NCBI GenBank assembly: GCA_017483225.1
Contig: JAFULF010000002.1
Location: 21,637 to 85,636 of the forward strand
From: Alistipes sp.
Lineage (GTDB): Bacteria; Bacteroidota; Bacteroidia; Bacteroidales; Rikenellaceae
Direction: 5' to 3'
DNA: 64,000 bases
Positions 7,228 to 16,202 of this stretch are shown piece by piece (positions within the stretch are counted from its first letter, which is position 1; each line of letters opens with the position of its first letter). A program made the translations under genes and the position numbers. Under the pieces are notes generated by a model that made no database searches, was not told the DNA's origin, and worked only from the letters and a program-made list of their open reading frames with translations.

Positions 7228-10035
7228 ATGAAAAAGTCAATTCTCTCTTTGGGTTTGATGCTGGTGGCATTGACCCTTACAAACTGTACACAGAACGAGG
7301 AGTTCGACGCAACTCCTGAACTCGGCGGTGGCGCATTCGAGCTCTACACCGACATCGACGCAACCCGTACCGCTAACGACGGCGCACTCGGCACAGACTG
7401 GGTATCGGGCGACGCTCTCAACGTATTCCACGTAGAGAAAGACCAGACTGCTTATGTTTCTGACGGTCAGTTCAGCATCGCAGAGGCTGACGTGGCAACC
7501 GGTCGCTTTACCGGCGAGTTGGGTGCTGCTCTGGATGCAGCGAAGTCTTACGACTGGTTTGCATTCTACCCTTACAGCAAGCACATCACTACCCCTGCAA
7601 ACACCTCCGCAGGCTACTCCTATATTGGCGGTCGTTCCGACAAGGCTCAGACACAGACCGGCAACAGCAATATGGAGCACATCGCCGGCACAAACTACCC
7701 TCTCTATGGTAGCGCAAAGGGCGTGAACGGAAACAGCGTTCCTGTGTTGAAGATGAAGCACGCTTCGGCATTGGTTGAGGTTAGAGTTACCAACGGCCTG
7801 ACCGAGCCTCTGACCGTTACCGGCGTATCGCTGACCACTCCTGAGACTATTCAGGGAGGTTTCTACATCGACTTCTCGGGAGAGACTCCACAGTTCGCAG
7901 ATTACACTTACGTATCTACTACGGCTTCGTTGTCGGTTGCTAACGGCGAGGAGATTGCTGTCGGCGCAAGCGCAACCTTCTACTTCGCAATTAAGCCTTG
8001 CGAGATTGCCGCAGGTGACTCTCTAGACCTCTCCGTATCGGGCTACACCGCAAGCGGTAACGGCGAGCACGCAGTAAGCCTCGACCTTACCAGCGAGGTT
8101 CTCTTCGAGGCAGGTGTTATCAAGACTCTGAACGTAACCTACACCACTCCGGTTGAGGTTGTTGAGCCTGAGACCTGGTCGCTCGTTTCTCTGGTTTCGG
8201 AGATTAAGGAGGGTACTTATGTAATCCTTACCAAGAATGCAGACTCCGGCGCTATCTCTTACCTGGTTAACACTACAACAAGTGCGGCTCCGCTCCAAGC
8301 AACTACATCTGCTTTGGATTGTACAACTGCTACGGTTTCCACAAATCAGGTAACCGACGAGATGCGTTGGACATTCACCGGCACCGCTGCTGCTATGAAG
8401 ATTACCAATACCGAGGGTAGCTATCTCTATGCTACGAACACCAACAATGGTATGCGTGTTGGCACAACCGAGGACACTTGGGCTATTACTACAAGCAAGG
8501 GTAACACCGCAGCATTCGCACTGAAAGATTCGGCACAGAGCCGTTACTTGACTGCTTACCAAACCGGCCACTGGCGTTGTTATACCTCCGAATATGGTGC
8601 AACATCAAGCCAGAATAGTGAGATTTATCTCTACTATCTCGGCACAATTGAGCGCACCCCTGTTCTGAGCGTTGAGAACACCGCTATCACAGATGTTCAC
8701 GCTAACGGCGTTGAGGGCGCAACACTTCCTGTTACCGCTGCAAACCTCACTTCGGAGGTGGCTGTAACTTACGACCAGACCGTCGTGACATCGGCTACTT
8801 ACGCTGATGGCAAGGTTACCTATACCGTTGCCGCAAACGAGGGCGACGCTCGTGAGGGTTGGATTAAGCTCACTTCCGGCACTTTGGAGGTTACAGTAAC
8901 CGTTTCGCAGAACAAGGTAATCACTGCCAAGACATTGCCTTACACCGAGCCTTTCGCAACATCTATCGGAAGTTTTGATATTAACAACGTAAATCTTGGT
9001 TCGTTGAGTAGCATATGGTCGCAGGATTCAAATTATAAATGTATGGTAGCAAGTGGATATGGTGGTGCTGCTAACAACGAGGCTTGGTTGGTATCTCCTA
9101 CTATTGACCTCACATCTGCGACAAGTCCTATCCTCTCATTCGATCACGCAATGGGATACACTACCGGAAATGACCAGGAATACTGCTCCGTATGGATTAA
9201 AGAGGAGGGTGGTGAATATGTTAAGGTATCTATACCGGAAGCATATCCTACAAACTTCTCATTCGTAACTTCCGGAGACATCTCCCTCAAAGACTATGTA
9301 GGAAAGAAGGTTGTAATCGGATTTAAGTACGTCAAGTTAACTGATGAAAGCACCGTTGCCCCTAAGTGGGAGATCCAAAACTTCGCCGTTGAGGATCGTA
9401 AGTTCAACCAGTCTATCTCATTCACAAGCGGCTCATTGGATGCTGTTATGGGCGAGGCTGTTACCGGCCTGACCGTTGAGGGTGCAAAGACGTCTGTAAC
9501 CTATACCTCTTCTAACGAGAGCGTTGCTACCGTAGATTCAGCTACCGGTGCTATCACACTTGTTGGCGTAGGTAACACTACCATCACCGCAACAGCAGCC
9601 GAGAGCGACGAGTACGCATCTGCAACCGCAGAGTACACCCTTGTAGTTGCTGAGGCAGGTACAAGTAGCACCACCGTTACCCTCAACTTGAGCGAGTATT
9701 TGAGTGGCAATGTTGCAGACACAACAAAGCAGTGTGGCGATTTCACACTCTCCTTTAAGAAGGTTAATAGCAACACTTCTAACTGGAATAGTGGCGGACA
9801 CCTTCGTCTCTACAAGAGCGACATCATGACTATCGACGGCGGTAGCAAGGTTATCTCGAAGATTGTAATCGAGACTACCAGTAGCAGCTATACTGGTGGC
9901 TTCACTTGCGATTCAGGTAGCGGTAGCTATTCAGGTAATACATACACCTGGATTGGTTCTGCGTCTTCGGTTGCTTTGACCGCTGCCGGTTCGCAGGCTC
10001 GTTTCAGCAGCATCGACATCACTTACACAGAATGA
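7228..10035 (+). CDS. Modular surface lipoprotein: fimbrillin-like, jelly-roll and Ig-like domains (frame continues into nuclease)
   Basis: 935 residues. The lipoprotein signal ends in LTNC (Cys20). An acidic post-Cys region is followed by a fimbrillin/Mfa-like domain (~30-300; DATRTANDG, DWVSGDAL, YPLYGSA, MKHASALVEV). Next come a beta domain at ~318-475 of a kind common in secreted Bacteroidales nucleases, a BACON-like domain (~478-565), a MAM/choice-of-anchor-J jelly roll (~570-715; EAWLVSPTIDL, SFDHAMGY), a Big_2-like domain (~716-805; YTSSNESVATVDSATG) and a final beta domain. It stops at TGA 10033-10035. The same frame then continues through a Gly/Ser/Thr linker into an endonuclease domain without another stop to 10863, so the gene is probably split by a nonsense change or sequencing error. 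Export to the cell surface is expected. Confidence 0.82.
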   Translation: MKKSILSLGLMLVALTLTNCTQNEEFDATPELGGGAFELYTDIDATRTANDGALGTDWVSGDALNVFHVEKDQTAYVSDGQFSIAEADVATGRFTGELGAALDAAKSYDWFAFYPYSKHITTPANTSAGYSYIGGRSDKAQTQTGNSNMEHIAGTNYPLYGSAKGVNGNSVPVLKMKHASALVEVRVTNGLTEPLTVTGVSLTTPETIQGGFYIDFSGETPQFADYTYVSTTASLSVANGEEIAVGASATFYFAIKPCEIAAGDSLDLSVSGYTASGNGEHAVSLDLTSEVLFEAGVIKTLNVTYTTPVEVVEPETWSLVSLVSEIKEGTYVILTKNADSGAISYLVNTTTSAAPLQATTSALDCTTATVSTNQVTDEMRWTFTGTAAAMKITNTEGSYLYATNTNNGMRVGTTEDTWAITTSKGNTAAFALKDSAQSRYLTAYQTGHWRCYTSEYGATSSQNSEIYLYYLGTIERTPVLSVENTAITDVHANGVEGATLPVTAANLTSEVAVTYDQTVVTSATYADGKVTYTVAANEGDAREGWIKLTSGTLEVTVTVSQNKVITAKTLPYTEPFATSIGSFDINNVNLGSLSSIWSQDSNYKCMVASGYGGAANNEAWLVSPTIDLTSATSPILSFDHAMGYTTGNDQEYCSVWIKEEGGEYVKVSIPEAYPTNFSFVTSGDISLKDYVGKKVVIGFKYVKLTDESTVAPKWEIQNFAVEDRKFNQSISFTSGSLDAVMGEAVTGLTVEGAKTSVTYTSSNESVATVDSATGAITLVGVGNTTITATAAESDEYASATAEYTLVVAEAGTSSTTVTLNLSEYLSGNVADTTKQCGDFTLSFKKVNSNTSNWNSGGHLRLYKSDIMTIDGGSKVISKIVIETTSSSYTGGFTCDSGSGSYSGNTYTWIGSASSVALTAAGSQARFSSIDITYTE

Positions 10036-10110
10036 GATGCATCCGGTGGTAGCACCGGAGGTGGAGGTACCACAACCGTAACGGCGGCTCTGCCGAGAAC
10101 TTGGGCAGAG

Positions 10111-10863
10111 TTGCCGGCTGCAAGAAGTGGCGCAGACTACGAGGTCTGCGCCCACGAGCAGCTCCCGTCGGATAATACGTTGCGCAACTACTCCTACTGC
10201 TACGACAATGCGAATCATTGCGCACGTTGGGTAGCCTATCCGTTACACTCGTGCTACCTCGGCTCGGCAACACGTTCCGACTCGGAGGTGTGGGAGTACG
10301 ACCCTTGTTGCATAGATAACAGCAAAGAGCCTATGCTATACAAATCGTACTATCAGCAGGGCGGAGGCTCGACAAACAGCCACGACCGTGGGCATCAGTT
10401 GCCGTTTGCCGACCGCAAGGCATCGGTGGAGGATGGCAAGACCACCTTCTACTTTACCAATATGACACCGCAACTCGGTACGCTCAACCAAAACTCTTGG
10501 GCGACATTGGAGGGGGAGGTGCGCAATATGATATGCTCCGACACCCTCTACGTAGTTACGGGAGCGCACTTCGACGGCTCAACGCCTGACTACGCCTACG
10601 ACGACAGAGGCTACGGCAAGGCGTGCCCCGTACCAACCCACTACTACAAGGTGCTGCTGCGCACCAAGAGTGGCAACACGGGCAAGCGGGTGCACAACTG
10701 CTCGGCAGAGGAGTTGAAGTGCATAGGCTACTGGGTAAAGCACGACGGCACATCAGCCATCCAGACCAAGAGCGTAGCGGAGATAGAGGCATTGACGGGA
10801 TTTACCTTCTTCGCCAACGTGCCAAATGCTCCAAAGAGCACATACAGCACCTCGGAGTGGTAA
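10111..10863 (+). CDS. DNA/RNA non-specific endonuclease domain, 3' part of the split 7228 gene
   Basis: Same frame as the 7228 lipoprotein. Open sequence begins right after the TGA, at 10036, with a Gly/Ser/Thr-rich linker. There is no ATG or GTG before the domain; the first possible start is TTG 10111, which already lies inside the conserved beginning (TWAELPAARSGADY). The domain belongs to the NUC1/ββα-metal family that cleaves DNA and RNA: SHDRGHQLPFADR holds the DRGH catalytic histidine, FTNMTPQLGTLNQNSWATLE carries the metal-binding asparagine, and VAYPLHSCYLG is also typical. Without readthrough this part lacks a signal peptide, so it is probably inactive as an exported enzyme. Interpretation as one 1211-codon gene broken by TGA is an inference. 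Confidence 0.75.
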   Translation: MPAARSGADYEVCAHEQLPSDNTLRNYSYCYDNANHCARWVAYPLHSCYLGSATRSDSEVWEYDPCCIDNSKEPMLYKSYYQQGGGSTNSHDRGHQLPFADRKASVEDGKTTFYFTNMTPQLGTLNQNSWATLEGEVRNMICSDTLYVVTGAHFDGSTPDYAYDDRGYGKACPVPTHYYKVLLRTKSGNTGKRVHNCSAEELKCIGYWVKHDGTSAIQTKSVAEIEALTGFTFFANVPNAPKSTYSTSEW

Positions 10864-10882
10864 AATACCTCCAATCAGACAA

Positions 10883-10917
10883 ACACCTCACACAACAACG
10901 TGTGGGGTGTTTTTTTG
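10883..10917 (+). terminator. Intrinsic terminator after the nuclease frame
   Basis: An 11-bp stem (ACACCTCACAC with GTGTGGGGTGT, one G-T pair), 6-nt loop, then a run of seven T. A 9-G homopolymer follows at 10919-10927. Confidence 0.85.
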
Positions 10918-10933
10918 TGGGGGGGGGTAAGAA

Positions 10934-11040
10934 GAGCGCAAAAGGAAATTTAAGGAATTTAAGGAGTTTAAGGAGAATAACCTTGCGCTCTCTAAATTCC
11001 CTAATCTCCCTAATCTCCCTAATGTTGCGCCACTTCCTTG
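10934..11040. repeat. Intergenic inverted tandem-repeat element (copy 1)
   Basis: The left half has four 9-10 bp units of the form GGAATTTAA (10943-10980). The right half has units of CTCCCTAAT (10993-11022), the inverse of ATTAGGGAG, so the halves can pair imperfectly. GCGC motifs bound it (GAGCGCAAAAGG at the left, GTTGCGCCAC at the right). It has the same design as the elements near 33.6 and 55.4 kb. No coding sequence is supported between 10864 and 11250. Confidence 0.7.
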
Positions 11041-11112
11041 CGCCTTTGGAAGGAAAAAATACAATAAACCGAAAGCGAATTTTCTGTTTTCGGTCGGAGC
11101 GTAGCGACAAAG

Positions 11113-11133
11113 CCTCCCTTTGACAAAGGGAGG
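11113..11133. repeat. Short perfect hairpin upstream of lon
   Basis: Ten-bp perfect stem CCTCCCTTTG/CAAAGGGAGG with a 1-nt centre. It lies between two direct copies of the motif AATAAACCGAAAGCGAATTT (11069 and 11165 regions), which sit about 95 bp apart. Confidence 0.5.
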
Positions 11134-11165
11134 TTTGGAGGGAATGTAAACACTAAAAAAATACA

Positions 11166-11199
11166 ATAAACCGAAAGCGAATTTTCGTTTTCGGTTTAT
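11166..11199. terminator. Hairpin, possible terminator, immediately before lon promoter
   Basis: A 16-bp stem (ATAAACCGAAAGCGAA with its near-perfect complement, one G-T pair) and a 2-nt loop, ending in ATTTG. It overlaps the -33 position of the lon promoter, so it may insulate or modulate lon. Confidence 0.5.
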
Positions 11200-11205
11200 T
11201 TGTAT

Positions 11206-11213
11206 TATCTTTG
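11206..11213 (+). promoter_or_regulatory. lon promoter -7 element
   Basis: TATCTTTG matches TAnnTTTG exactly. The -33 position 19 bp upstream reads TTTC, one base off. Transcription would start near 11220. AAGGAG lies about 9 bp before the ATG at 11251, an unusually good Shine-Dalgarno for this phylum. Confidence 0.6.
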
Positions 11214-11250
11214 TATGATTTATATATATGTATATAAGGAGAACAAAGAT

Positions 11251-13683
11251 ATGGCAAAGAAGAGTGAAAATGACATTATGATAGATGACCTCGGCTTGTC
11301 GCCTGAGGTTTCGGACCGTAAGTATCAGACCATTCCGATAGTTACGAATCTGGATGACGACACCATCGAGGAGGTGCAACTGCCTGAGATTCTGCCGATT
11401 CTGACATTGCGCAGCTCGGTGCTGTTTCCCGGTGCCATCACCCCTATTACCGTGGGTCGTGAGAAGAGCATCGCCCTCGTGCGTGCCGTAAATGCCGAGG
11501 GAGGATTGCTCGGTGCGGTATTGCAGCGCAACTGCGAGATTGAGACACCGACACCCGACGATATGTATCGCATAGGTACGGCGGCACGCATCCTCAAAAT
11601 TTTGGAGATGCCGAATGGCAACCTGACCGTGATACTCTCGGGGTTGGAGAAGATTGAGATTGGCGAGTACATCTCGACCGAGCCATTCTTCAAGGCGAAG
11701 GTTACGCCGCTGCTCGACACCACGCCCGACAAGAACAACGTAGAGTTTGATGCGCTGGTAGAGTCGATACGTGACGTTGCGCTCAACATCATCAACATAT
11801 CCCCTTCCATCCCGAAGGAGGCATCGTTTGCAATCAAGAACATCGACTCGAAGCGTGGCATCGTGAACTTCATCTGCTCGAACCTCGAATTTTCGGATGA
11901 CGACCGCCAGTCGTTGCTCGAATCGCCGGGGCTGCTGGCCCGCTCACGCAAGCTGCTCGAAATACTGATTCGTGACCAGCAGCTGCTCGAACTCAAACAC
12001 AGCATACAGGAGAAGGTCAAGACCGAGATAGACAAGCAGCAGCGTGACTACTACCTGCAACAGCAGATGCGCACCATACAGCAGGAGTTGGGCGAGGGCG
12101 AGGATGACGACATAGTACGTCTGCGTGAGGCGGCCAAGAAGAAGAATTGGAGCGAGAGCGTAGCGCAACTCTTCGAGAAGGAGGTGGCGAAGTTGGAGCG
12201 TCTGAATCCTGCCGTGGCGGAGTACTCGGTGCAGATGACCTACCTGCAACTGATGCTCGAACTGCCGTGGAACGAGGTGACGACGGACAACCTCGACCTC
12301 AAATGCGCACGTGAGCAGCTCGATGCCGACCACTTCGGATTGGAGGAGGTCAAGGAGCGCATCTTGGAGCATCTGGCAGTGATAAAGTTGAAGGGCGACC
12401 TCAAATCGCCTATCCTCTGCCTCTATGGCCCTCCGGGAGTGGGTAAGACCTCGCTCGGAAAGTCGGTAGCGACGGCTCTGGGTCGCAAATTCGGAAGAAT
12501 TGCGCTCGGAGGTCTGCACGACGAGGCGGAGATTCGAGGACACCGCCGCACATACATCGGCGCAATGCCGGGCCGTGTGATTGAGACCATCAAGCGTTGT
12601 GGCTCATCCAACCCGGTAATCATCCTCGACGAGGTGGACAAGATGACGGTAAGCAACCACGGCGACCCTTCGTCGGCGCTGTTGGAGGTGCTTGACCCTG
12701 AGCAGAATACCACATTCCACGACAACTACCTCGACACGGAGTACGACCTGTCGAAGGTGCTCTTCATAGCCACAGCAAACGACATCGGGGCGATAAACCC
12801 TGCGCTGCGTGACCGTATGGAGTTGATAAACATCCCGGGATATATCCTCGAAGACAAGGTTCAGATTGCCTCGAAGCACCTGATTGCGAAGCAGTCGGAG
12901 GCGCACGGCCTCAAAGAGGGCGATATGACCCTCACGCAGGAGGTGTTGCAGAAGATTATCTCGGAGTACACCCGTGAGTCGGGCGTGCGTGCGTTAGACA
13001 AGCATCTGGCGAAGATTGCCCGTGCACGTGCCAAGAACATCGCCTTTGAGGAGGAGTACACTCCGGCAATCTCGGCGGCCGACGTGGAGAAGATTCTCGG
13101 CAAGCCGAAGTACCTGAACGAGGAGTACGAAATCAAGGATATGGTAGGCGTTGTGACCGGACTGGCGTGGACTTCCGTGGGTGGCGACATCCTCTACATC
13201 GAGTCACTGCTCACGCCGGGCAAGGGCAAGCTGTCGCTGACGGGAAACCTCGGCGACGTGATGAAGGAGTCGGCAACCATCGCCTACGAGTGGGTGATGG
13301 CCCACCATAATGAGCTGGGTATCAATCCGGAGATGTTCGAGAAGAACGACCTGAACATCCACGTTCCGGAGGGTGCCATTCCGAAGGATGGCCCGTCGGC
13401 AGGTATCACGATGATAACATCCATCGTCTCGACATTCACGGGTCGCAAGGTGCGTGAGCGTATCGCAATGACCGGAGAGACCACGCTGCGTGGCCGTGTG
13501 ACACCTATTGGTGGCGTCAAGGAGAAGGTCTTGGCGGCGAAGCGTGCGGGCATCCACACAATCCTCATTCCGGAGGATAACCGCAAAGATGTCGAGGAGA
13601 TAAAGAAGGAGTATTTGGAGGGGTTGGAGTTCCACTATGTTCGCACGAATGAGCAGGTACTCGAACTCGCACTTGAAAAATAG
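11251..13683 (+). CDS. lon: ATP-dependent protease Lon (LonA)
   Basis: 810 residues from MAKKSEND. I chose ATG 11251 rather than the in-frame ATG at 11200 because the latter lies upstream of the -7 element and the AAGGAG site serves 11251. Domains: N-terminal Lon substrate domain (LPILTLRSSVLFPGA near residue 45), central coiled coil, AAA+ module with Walker A GPPGVGKTS (~390) and Walker B VIILDEVDK (~455), and the C-terminal Ser-Lys protease with PKDGPSAGIT (catalytic Ser ~713) and GGVKEKVLAAKRAG (catalytic Lys ~756). It degrades misfolded and regulatory proteins in the cytoplasm. It is first in a tight co-directional run with the kds genes (6-bp gap to kdsB). Confidence 0.97.
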   Translation: MAKKSENDIMIDDLGLSPEVSDRKYQTIPIVTNLDDDTIEEVQLPEILPILTLRSSVLFPGAITPITVGREKSIALVRAVNAEGGLLGAVLQRNCEIETPTPDDMYRIGTAARILKILEMPNGNLTVILSGLEKIEIGEYISTEPFFKAKVTPLLDTTPDKNNVEFDALVESIRDVALNIINISPSIPKEASFAIKNIDSKRGIVNFICSNLEFSDDDRQSLLESPGLLARSRKLLEILIRDQQLLELKHSIQEKVKTEIDKQQRDYYLQQQMRTIQQELGEGEDDDIVRLREAAKKKNWSESVAQLFEKEVAKLERLNPAVAEYSVQMTYLQLMLELPWNEVTTDNLDLKCAREQLDADHFGLEEVKERILEHLAVIKLKGDLKSPILCLYGPPGVGKTSLGKSVATALGRKFGRIALGGLHDEAEIRGHRRTYIGAMPGRVIETIKRCGSSNPVIILDEVDKMTVSNHGDPSSALLEVLDPEQNTTFHDNYLDTEYDLSKVLFIATANDIGAINPALRDRMELINIPGYILEDKVQIASKHLIAKQSEAHGLKEGDMTLTQEVLQKIISEYTRESGVRALDKHLAKIARARAKNIAFEEEYTPAISAADVEKILGKPKYLNEEYEIKDMVGVVTGLAWTSVGGDILYIESLLTPGKGKLSLTGNLGDVMKESATIAYEWVMAHHNELGINPEMFEKNDLNIHVPEGAIPKDGPSAGITMITSIVSTFTGRKVRERIAMTGETTLRGRVTPIGGVKEKVLAAKRAGIHTILIPEDNRKDVEEIKKEYLEGLEFHYVRTNEQVLELALEK

Positions 13684-13689
13684 CATACA

Positions 13690-14445
13690 ATGAAGTTTAT
13701 AGCAATCATTCCTGCCCGTTACGCCAGCACACGCTTTCCGGCAAAGCCTCTGGCGATGCTTGGAGGCAAGCGTGTCATCGAGCGAGTATATGAGCAGGTG
13801 GCAGGCGTTCTGGACGATGCCGTGGTGGCAACAGACGACGAGCGCATATACGATGCGGTACGAGTCTTCGGAGGCAAGGTCGAGATGACCTCGACGGAGC
13901 ATCGTAGCGGCACCGACCGCTGCTGGGAGGCATACTGCAAGCAGGGCGGAGAGTTCGACGTGGTGGTCAATGTGCAGGGCGACGAGCCGTTCATACAGCC
14001 GTCGCAGTTGGAGGCGATAAAGCAGTGCTTCGACCGCCCCGACACCGACATTGCGACCCTCGTAAAGCCGTTCTCGAAGGCTGACGGCATTGCAGCCTTA
14101 AAGAACCCCAACTCGCCGAAGGTGGTCATAGACAACCAGATGCGGGCACTGTACTTCTCCCGCTCGGTGATTCCATACCTGCGTGGCGTGGAGGAGCAGG
14201 AGTGGCTCTTGCGCCACACCTACTACAAACACATCGGCATATACGGCTTCCGCACGGAGGTACTGCGTGCCGTGACAGCTCTGCCACAATCATCGTTGGA
14301 GATGGCCGAGTCGTTGGAGCAGCTGCGCTGGTTGGAGAACGGATACAAGATTGGCGTGGGCATCTCGGAGGTCGAGACCATAGGTATCGACACTCCTGAG
14401 GATTTGGCCCGTGCCGAGGAGTTTTTGTCTAATCTAAAAAGGTAG
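13690..14445 (+). CDS. kdsB: 3-deoxy-manno-octulosonate cytidylyltransferase (CMP-KDO synthetase)
   Basis: Activates KDO with CTP for lipid A/LPS core assembly. 251 residues, normal length. The nucleotide-binding start is [18 protein letters not shown] (residues ~6-23). Other family blocks are [12 protein letters not shown] (~54), the [14 protein letters not shown] region (~72-87), [11 protein letters not shown] (~95-105), HIGIYGFR (~180) and the C-terminal [13 protein letters not shown]. It lies 6 bp after lon and 6 bp before kdsA, so all three are probably on one transcript. Confidence 0.96.
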   Translation: MKFIAIIPARYASTRFPAKPLAMLGGKRVIERVYEQVAGVLDDAVVATDDERIYDAVRVFGGKVEMTSTEHRSGTDRCWEAYCKQGGEFDVVVNVQGDEPFIQPSQLEAIKQCFDRPDTDIATLVKPFSKADGIAALKNPNSPKVVIDNQMRALYFSRSVIPYLRGVEEQEWLLRHTYYKHIGIYGFRTEVLRAVTALPQSSLEMAESLEQLRWLENGYKIGVGISEVETIGIDTPEDLARAEEFLSNLKR

Positions 14446-14451
14446 AGCAAT

Positions 14452-15204
14452 ATGAAACCAATATTTATTGCAGGCCCATGTGTAATCGAATCGGCAGAGG
14501 TGCTTGATGCCGTTGCCGAGCGCATCGTCGATATCAACAATCGTTTAGGCACAGAGATTATCTTCAAGGCTTCGTTTGACAAGGCAAACCGCACGTCGCT
14601 CTCGTCGTACCGAGGTGTAGGTATGGAGCGGGGGTTGCAGATGCTTGCCGATGTGAAGGCAAAGCACGGAGTGCAGCTGCTGACCGACATACACGAGGCG
14701 TGGCAGGCTGCGCCCGTAGCCGAGGTGGTGGATGTGTTGCAGATACCCGCCTTCCTCTGTCGTCAGACCGACCTGCTTGTAGCGGCGGCCAAGACCGGAA
14801 AGACCGTAAATATCAAGAAGGCGCAGTTCCTCTCCGGCGAGGATATGAAGTACCCATACGAGAAGGCTGTGGAGTCGGGTGCCGCCCGGGTGTGGCTCAC
14901 CGAGCGAGGCAACTCCTTCGGCTACAACAACCTTGTGGTCGATTTCCGCAACATACCCGATATGTTGCGCATAGCACCACGTGTGATTATGGACTGCACG
15001 CACTCGGTACAGCGTCCGGGTGCCGCAGGAGGCAAGACGGGCGGCAACCGTGAGTTTGTGCCCGCAATGGCTCTGGCAGCCAAAGCGTTTGGTGCCACGG
15101 GATACTTCTTCGAGGTACACCCAAACCCTGACGAGGCTTTGAGCGACGGCCCTAATATGCTTGCTCTCGAAAATCTTGAAACCGTAATAAAATCTCTCTT
15201 ATAA
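14452..15204 (+). CDS. kdsA: 3-deoxy-8-phosphooctulonate synthase, metal-dependent type
   Basis: Condenses arabinose 5-phosphate with phosphoenolpyruvate to KDO-8-phosphate. 250 residues. Family blocks: FIAGPCVIES (5-14), FKASFDKANRTSL (~43), the PEP-binding KKAQFLSGEDM (~123), DCTHSVQRPG (~182) and FEVHPNPDEALSDGPN (~222). Cys10 in AGPC, together with the His, Glu and Asp of the later blocks, predicts the class II, metal-requiring form, since the E. coli class I enzyme has Asn at this position. The stop overlaps the kdsD start by one base (TAATG), indicating translational coupling. Confidence 0.96.
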   Translation: MKPIFIAGPCVIESAEVLDAVAERIVDINNRLGTEIIFKASFDKANRTSLSSYRGVGMERGLQMLADVKAKHGVQLLTDIHEAWQAAPVAEVVDVLQIPAFLCRQTDLLVAAAKTGKTVNIKKAQFLSGEDMKYPYEKAVESGAARVWLTERGNSFGYNNLVVDFRNIPDMLRIAPRVIMDCTHSVQRPGAAGGKTGGNREFVPAMALAAKAFGATGYFFEVHPNPDEALSDGPNMLALENLETVIKSLL

Positions 15205-16169
15205 TGACTTCCGACAAGAGAAAACAGATAATAAGCCTTGCGAGCGAGGCTTTGCAGACAGAGGCAGATGCTCTGCTTCGCATCAAGCGTGGCCTTGGCG
15301 ACGACTTCGTGAATGCCGTAGAGGCGATACTTTCGTCAAATGGCAAGGTCATTATGACAGGAATGGGCAAATCGGGACTTATCGCCAAGAAGATTGCCGC
15401 CACGCTCGCCAGCACCGGCACACCAAGCTTCTACGTACACCCCGGCGAGGCGTTTCACGGCGACCTCGGTATGATTTCCAAGGGGGATATCGTCATCGCC
15501 CTCTCCTACTCGGGCGAGACCGACGAGGTGCTGAAAATCGTTCCGTTCATCCACGACAACGGCAATATGCTTATCTCGATGACGGGCAACCCTCGCTCAT
15601 CGTTGGCGAAGAACTCCGATATACATCTCGACGTGGCGGTTGAGCACGAGGCATGCATCCTCCACCTCGCCCCTACCACATCCACCACAGCACAGCTTGC
15701 TATGGGCGATGCGCTGGCAGTGGCGTTGATGAAGATGCGCAACTTTACCTCGATGGACTATGCCCGCCTGCATCCGGGAGGCAGTCTGGGTCGCCGTCTG
15801 CTGATGACCGTGGGTAATGCTATGCGCCGCAACGACCTGCCGATAATTGGCGAGGATTGCTCGGCTACGGAGATGATTCAGCGTATGTCGCAGGGCGGAC
15901 TCGGCCTCATCGTTATATGTCGTGGCGAGGAGATTCTGGGCATTGTCACCGACGGCGACGTGCGCCGAGCGATGGAATCCCGTCAGGCAGAGTTTTTCAG
16001 CATTAAGCCTATGGATATCGCCACTCCGCATCCGAAGTGCATACACCCCGACGAGAAACTTATCGAGGCGGAGAAGTTGATGACGCAGCACAAGGTCAAT
16101 TCGTTGCTTGTGGTCGATGCGCAGGAGCGACTGCTCGGCGTGATACAGATTTACGACATCAAACTCTAA
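15204..16169 (+). CDS. kdsD: D-arabinose-5-phosphate isomerase
   Basis: Isomerises ribulose 5-phosphate to arabinose 5-phosphate, the first committed substrate for KDO. 321 residues. An N-terminal SIS domain (~35-175; GMGKSGLIAKKIAATLASTGTP, HPGEAFHGDLGM, ALSYSGETDEVL and LAPTTSTTAQLAMGDALAV) is followed by two CBS domains (~200-320) ending in DIKL. The architecture is that of KdsD/KpsF/GutQ. It is one-base coupled to kdsA, so lon is followed by kdsB-kdsA-kdsD. The KDO-8-phosphate phosphatase (kdsC) is not in the window and must be encoded elsewhere. Confidence 0.95.
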   Translation: MTSDKRKQIISLASEALQTEADALLRIKRGLGDDFVNAVEAILSSNGKVIMTGMGKSGLIAKKIAATLASTGTPSFYVHPGEAFHGDLGMISKGDIVIALSYSGETDEVLKIVPFIHDNGNMLISMTGNPRSSLAKNSDIHLDVAVEHEACILHLAPTTSTTAQLAMGDALAVALMKMRNFTSMDYARLHPGGSLGRRLLMTVGNAMRRNDLPIIGEDCSATEMIQRMSQGGLGLIVICRGEEILGIVTDGDVRRAMESRQAEFFSIKPMDIATPHPKCIHPDEKLIEAEKLMTQHKVNSLLVVDAQERLLGVIQIYDIKL

Positions 16170-16202
16170 ATAGAGGACAACCTAAAAAAACTACAAATAC
16201 CT

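Noticed and set aside
10033-10035. Selenocysteine insertion at the TGA
   Set aside because: No selenoprotein family is involved, the codon lies in a linker rather than an active site, and no SECIS-like hairpin is evident after it.
10919-10927. Nine-G homopolymer as a phase-variation tract
   Set aside because: It lies beyond the terminator and outside any reading frame or promoter, so slippage would have no clear effect.
10934-11040. CRISPR array
   Set aside because: Units are 9-10 bp without spacers, and the second half is inverted; no cas genes are in the window.
11069-11199. Small RNA gene between the nuclease frame and lon
   Set aside because: There are hairpins and a direct repeat, but no separate promoter-terminator pair that would define an RNA.
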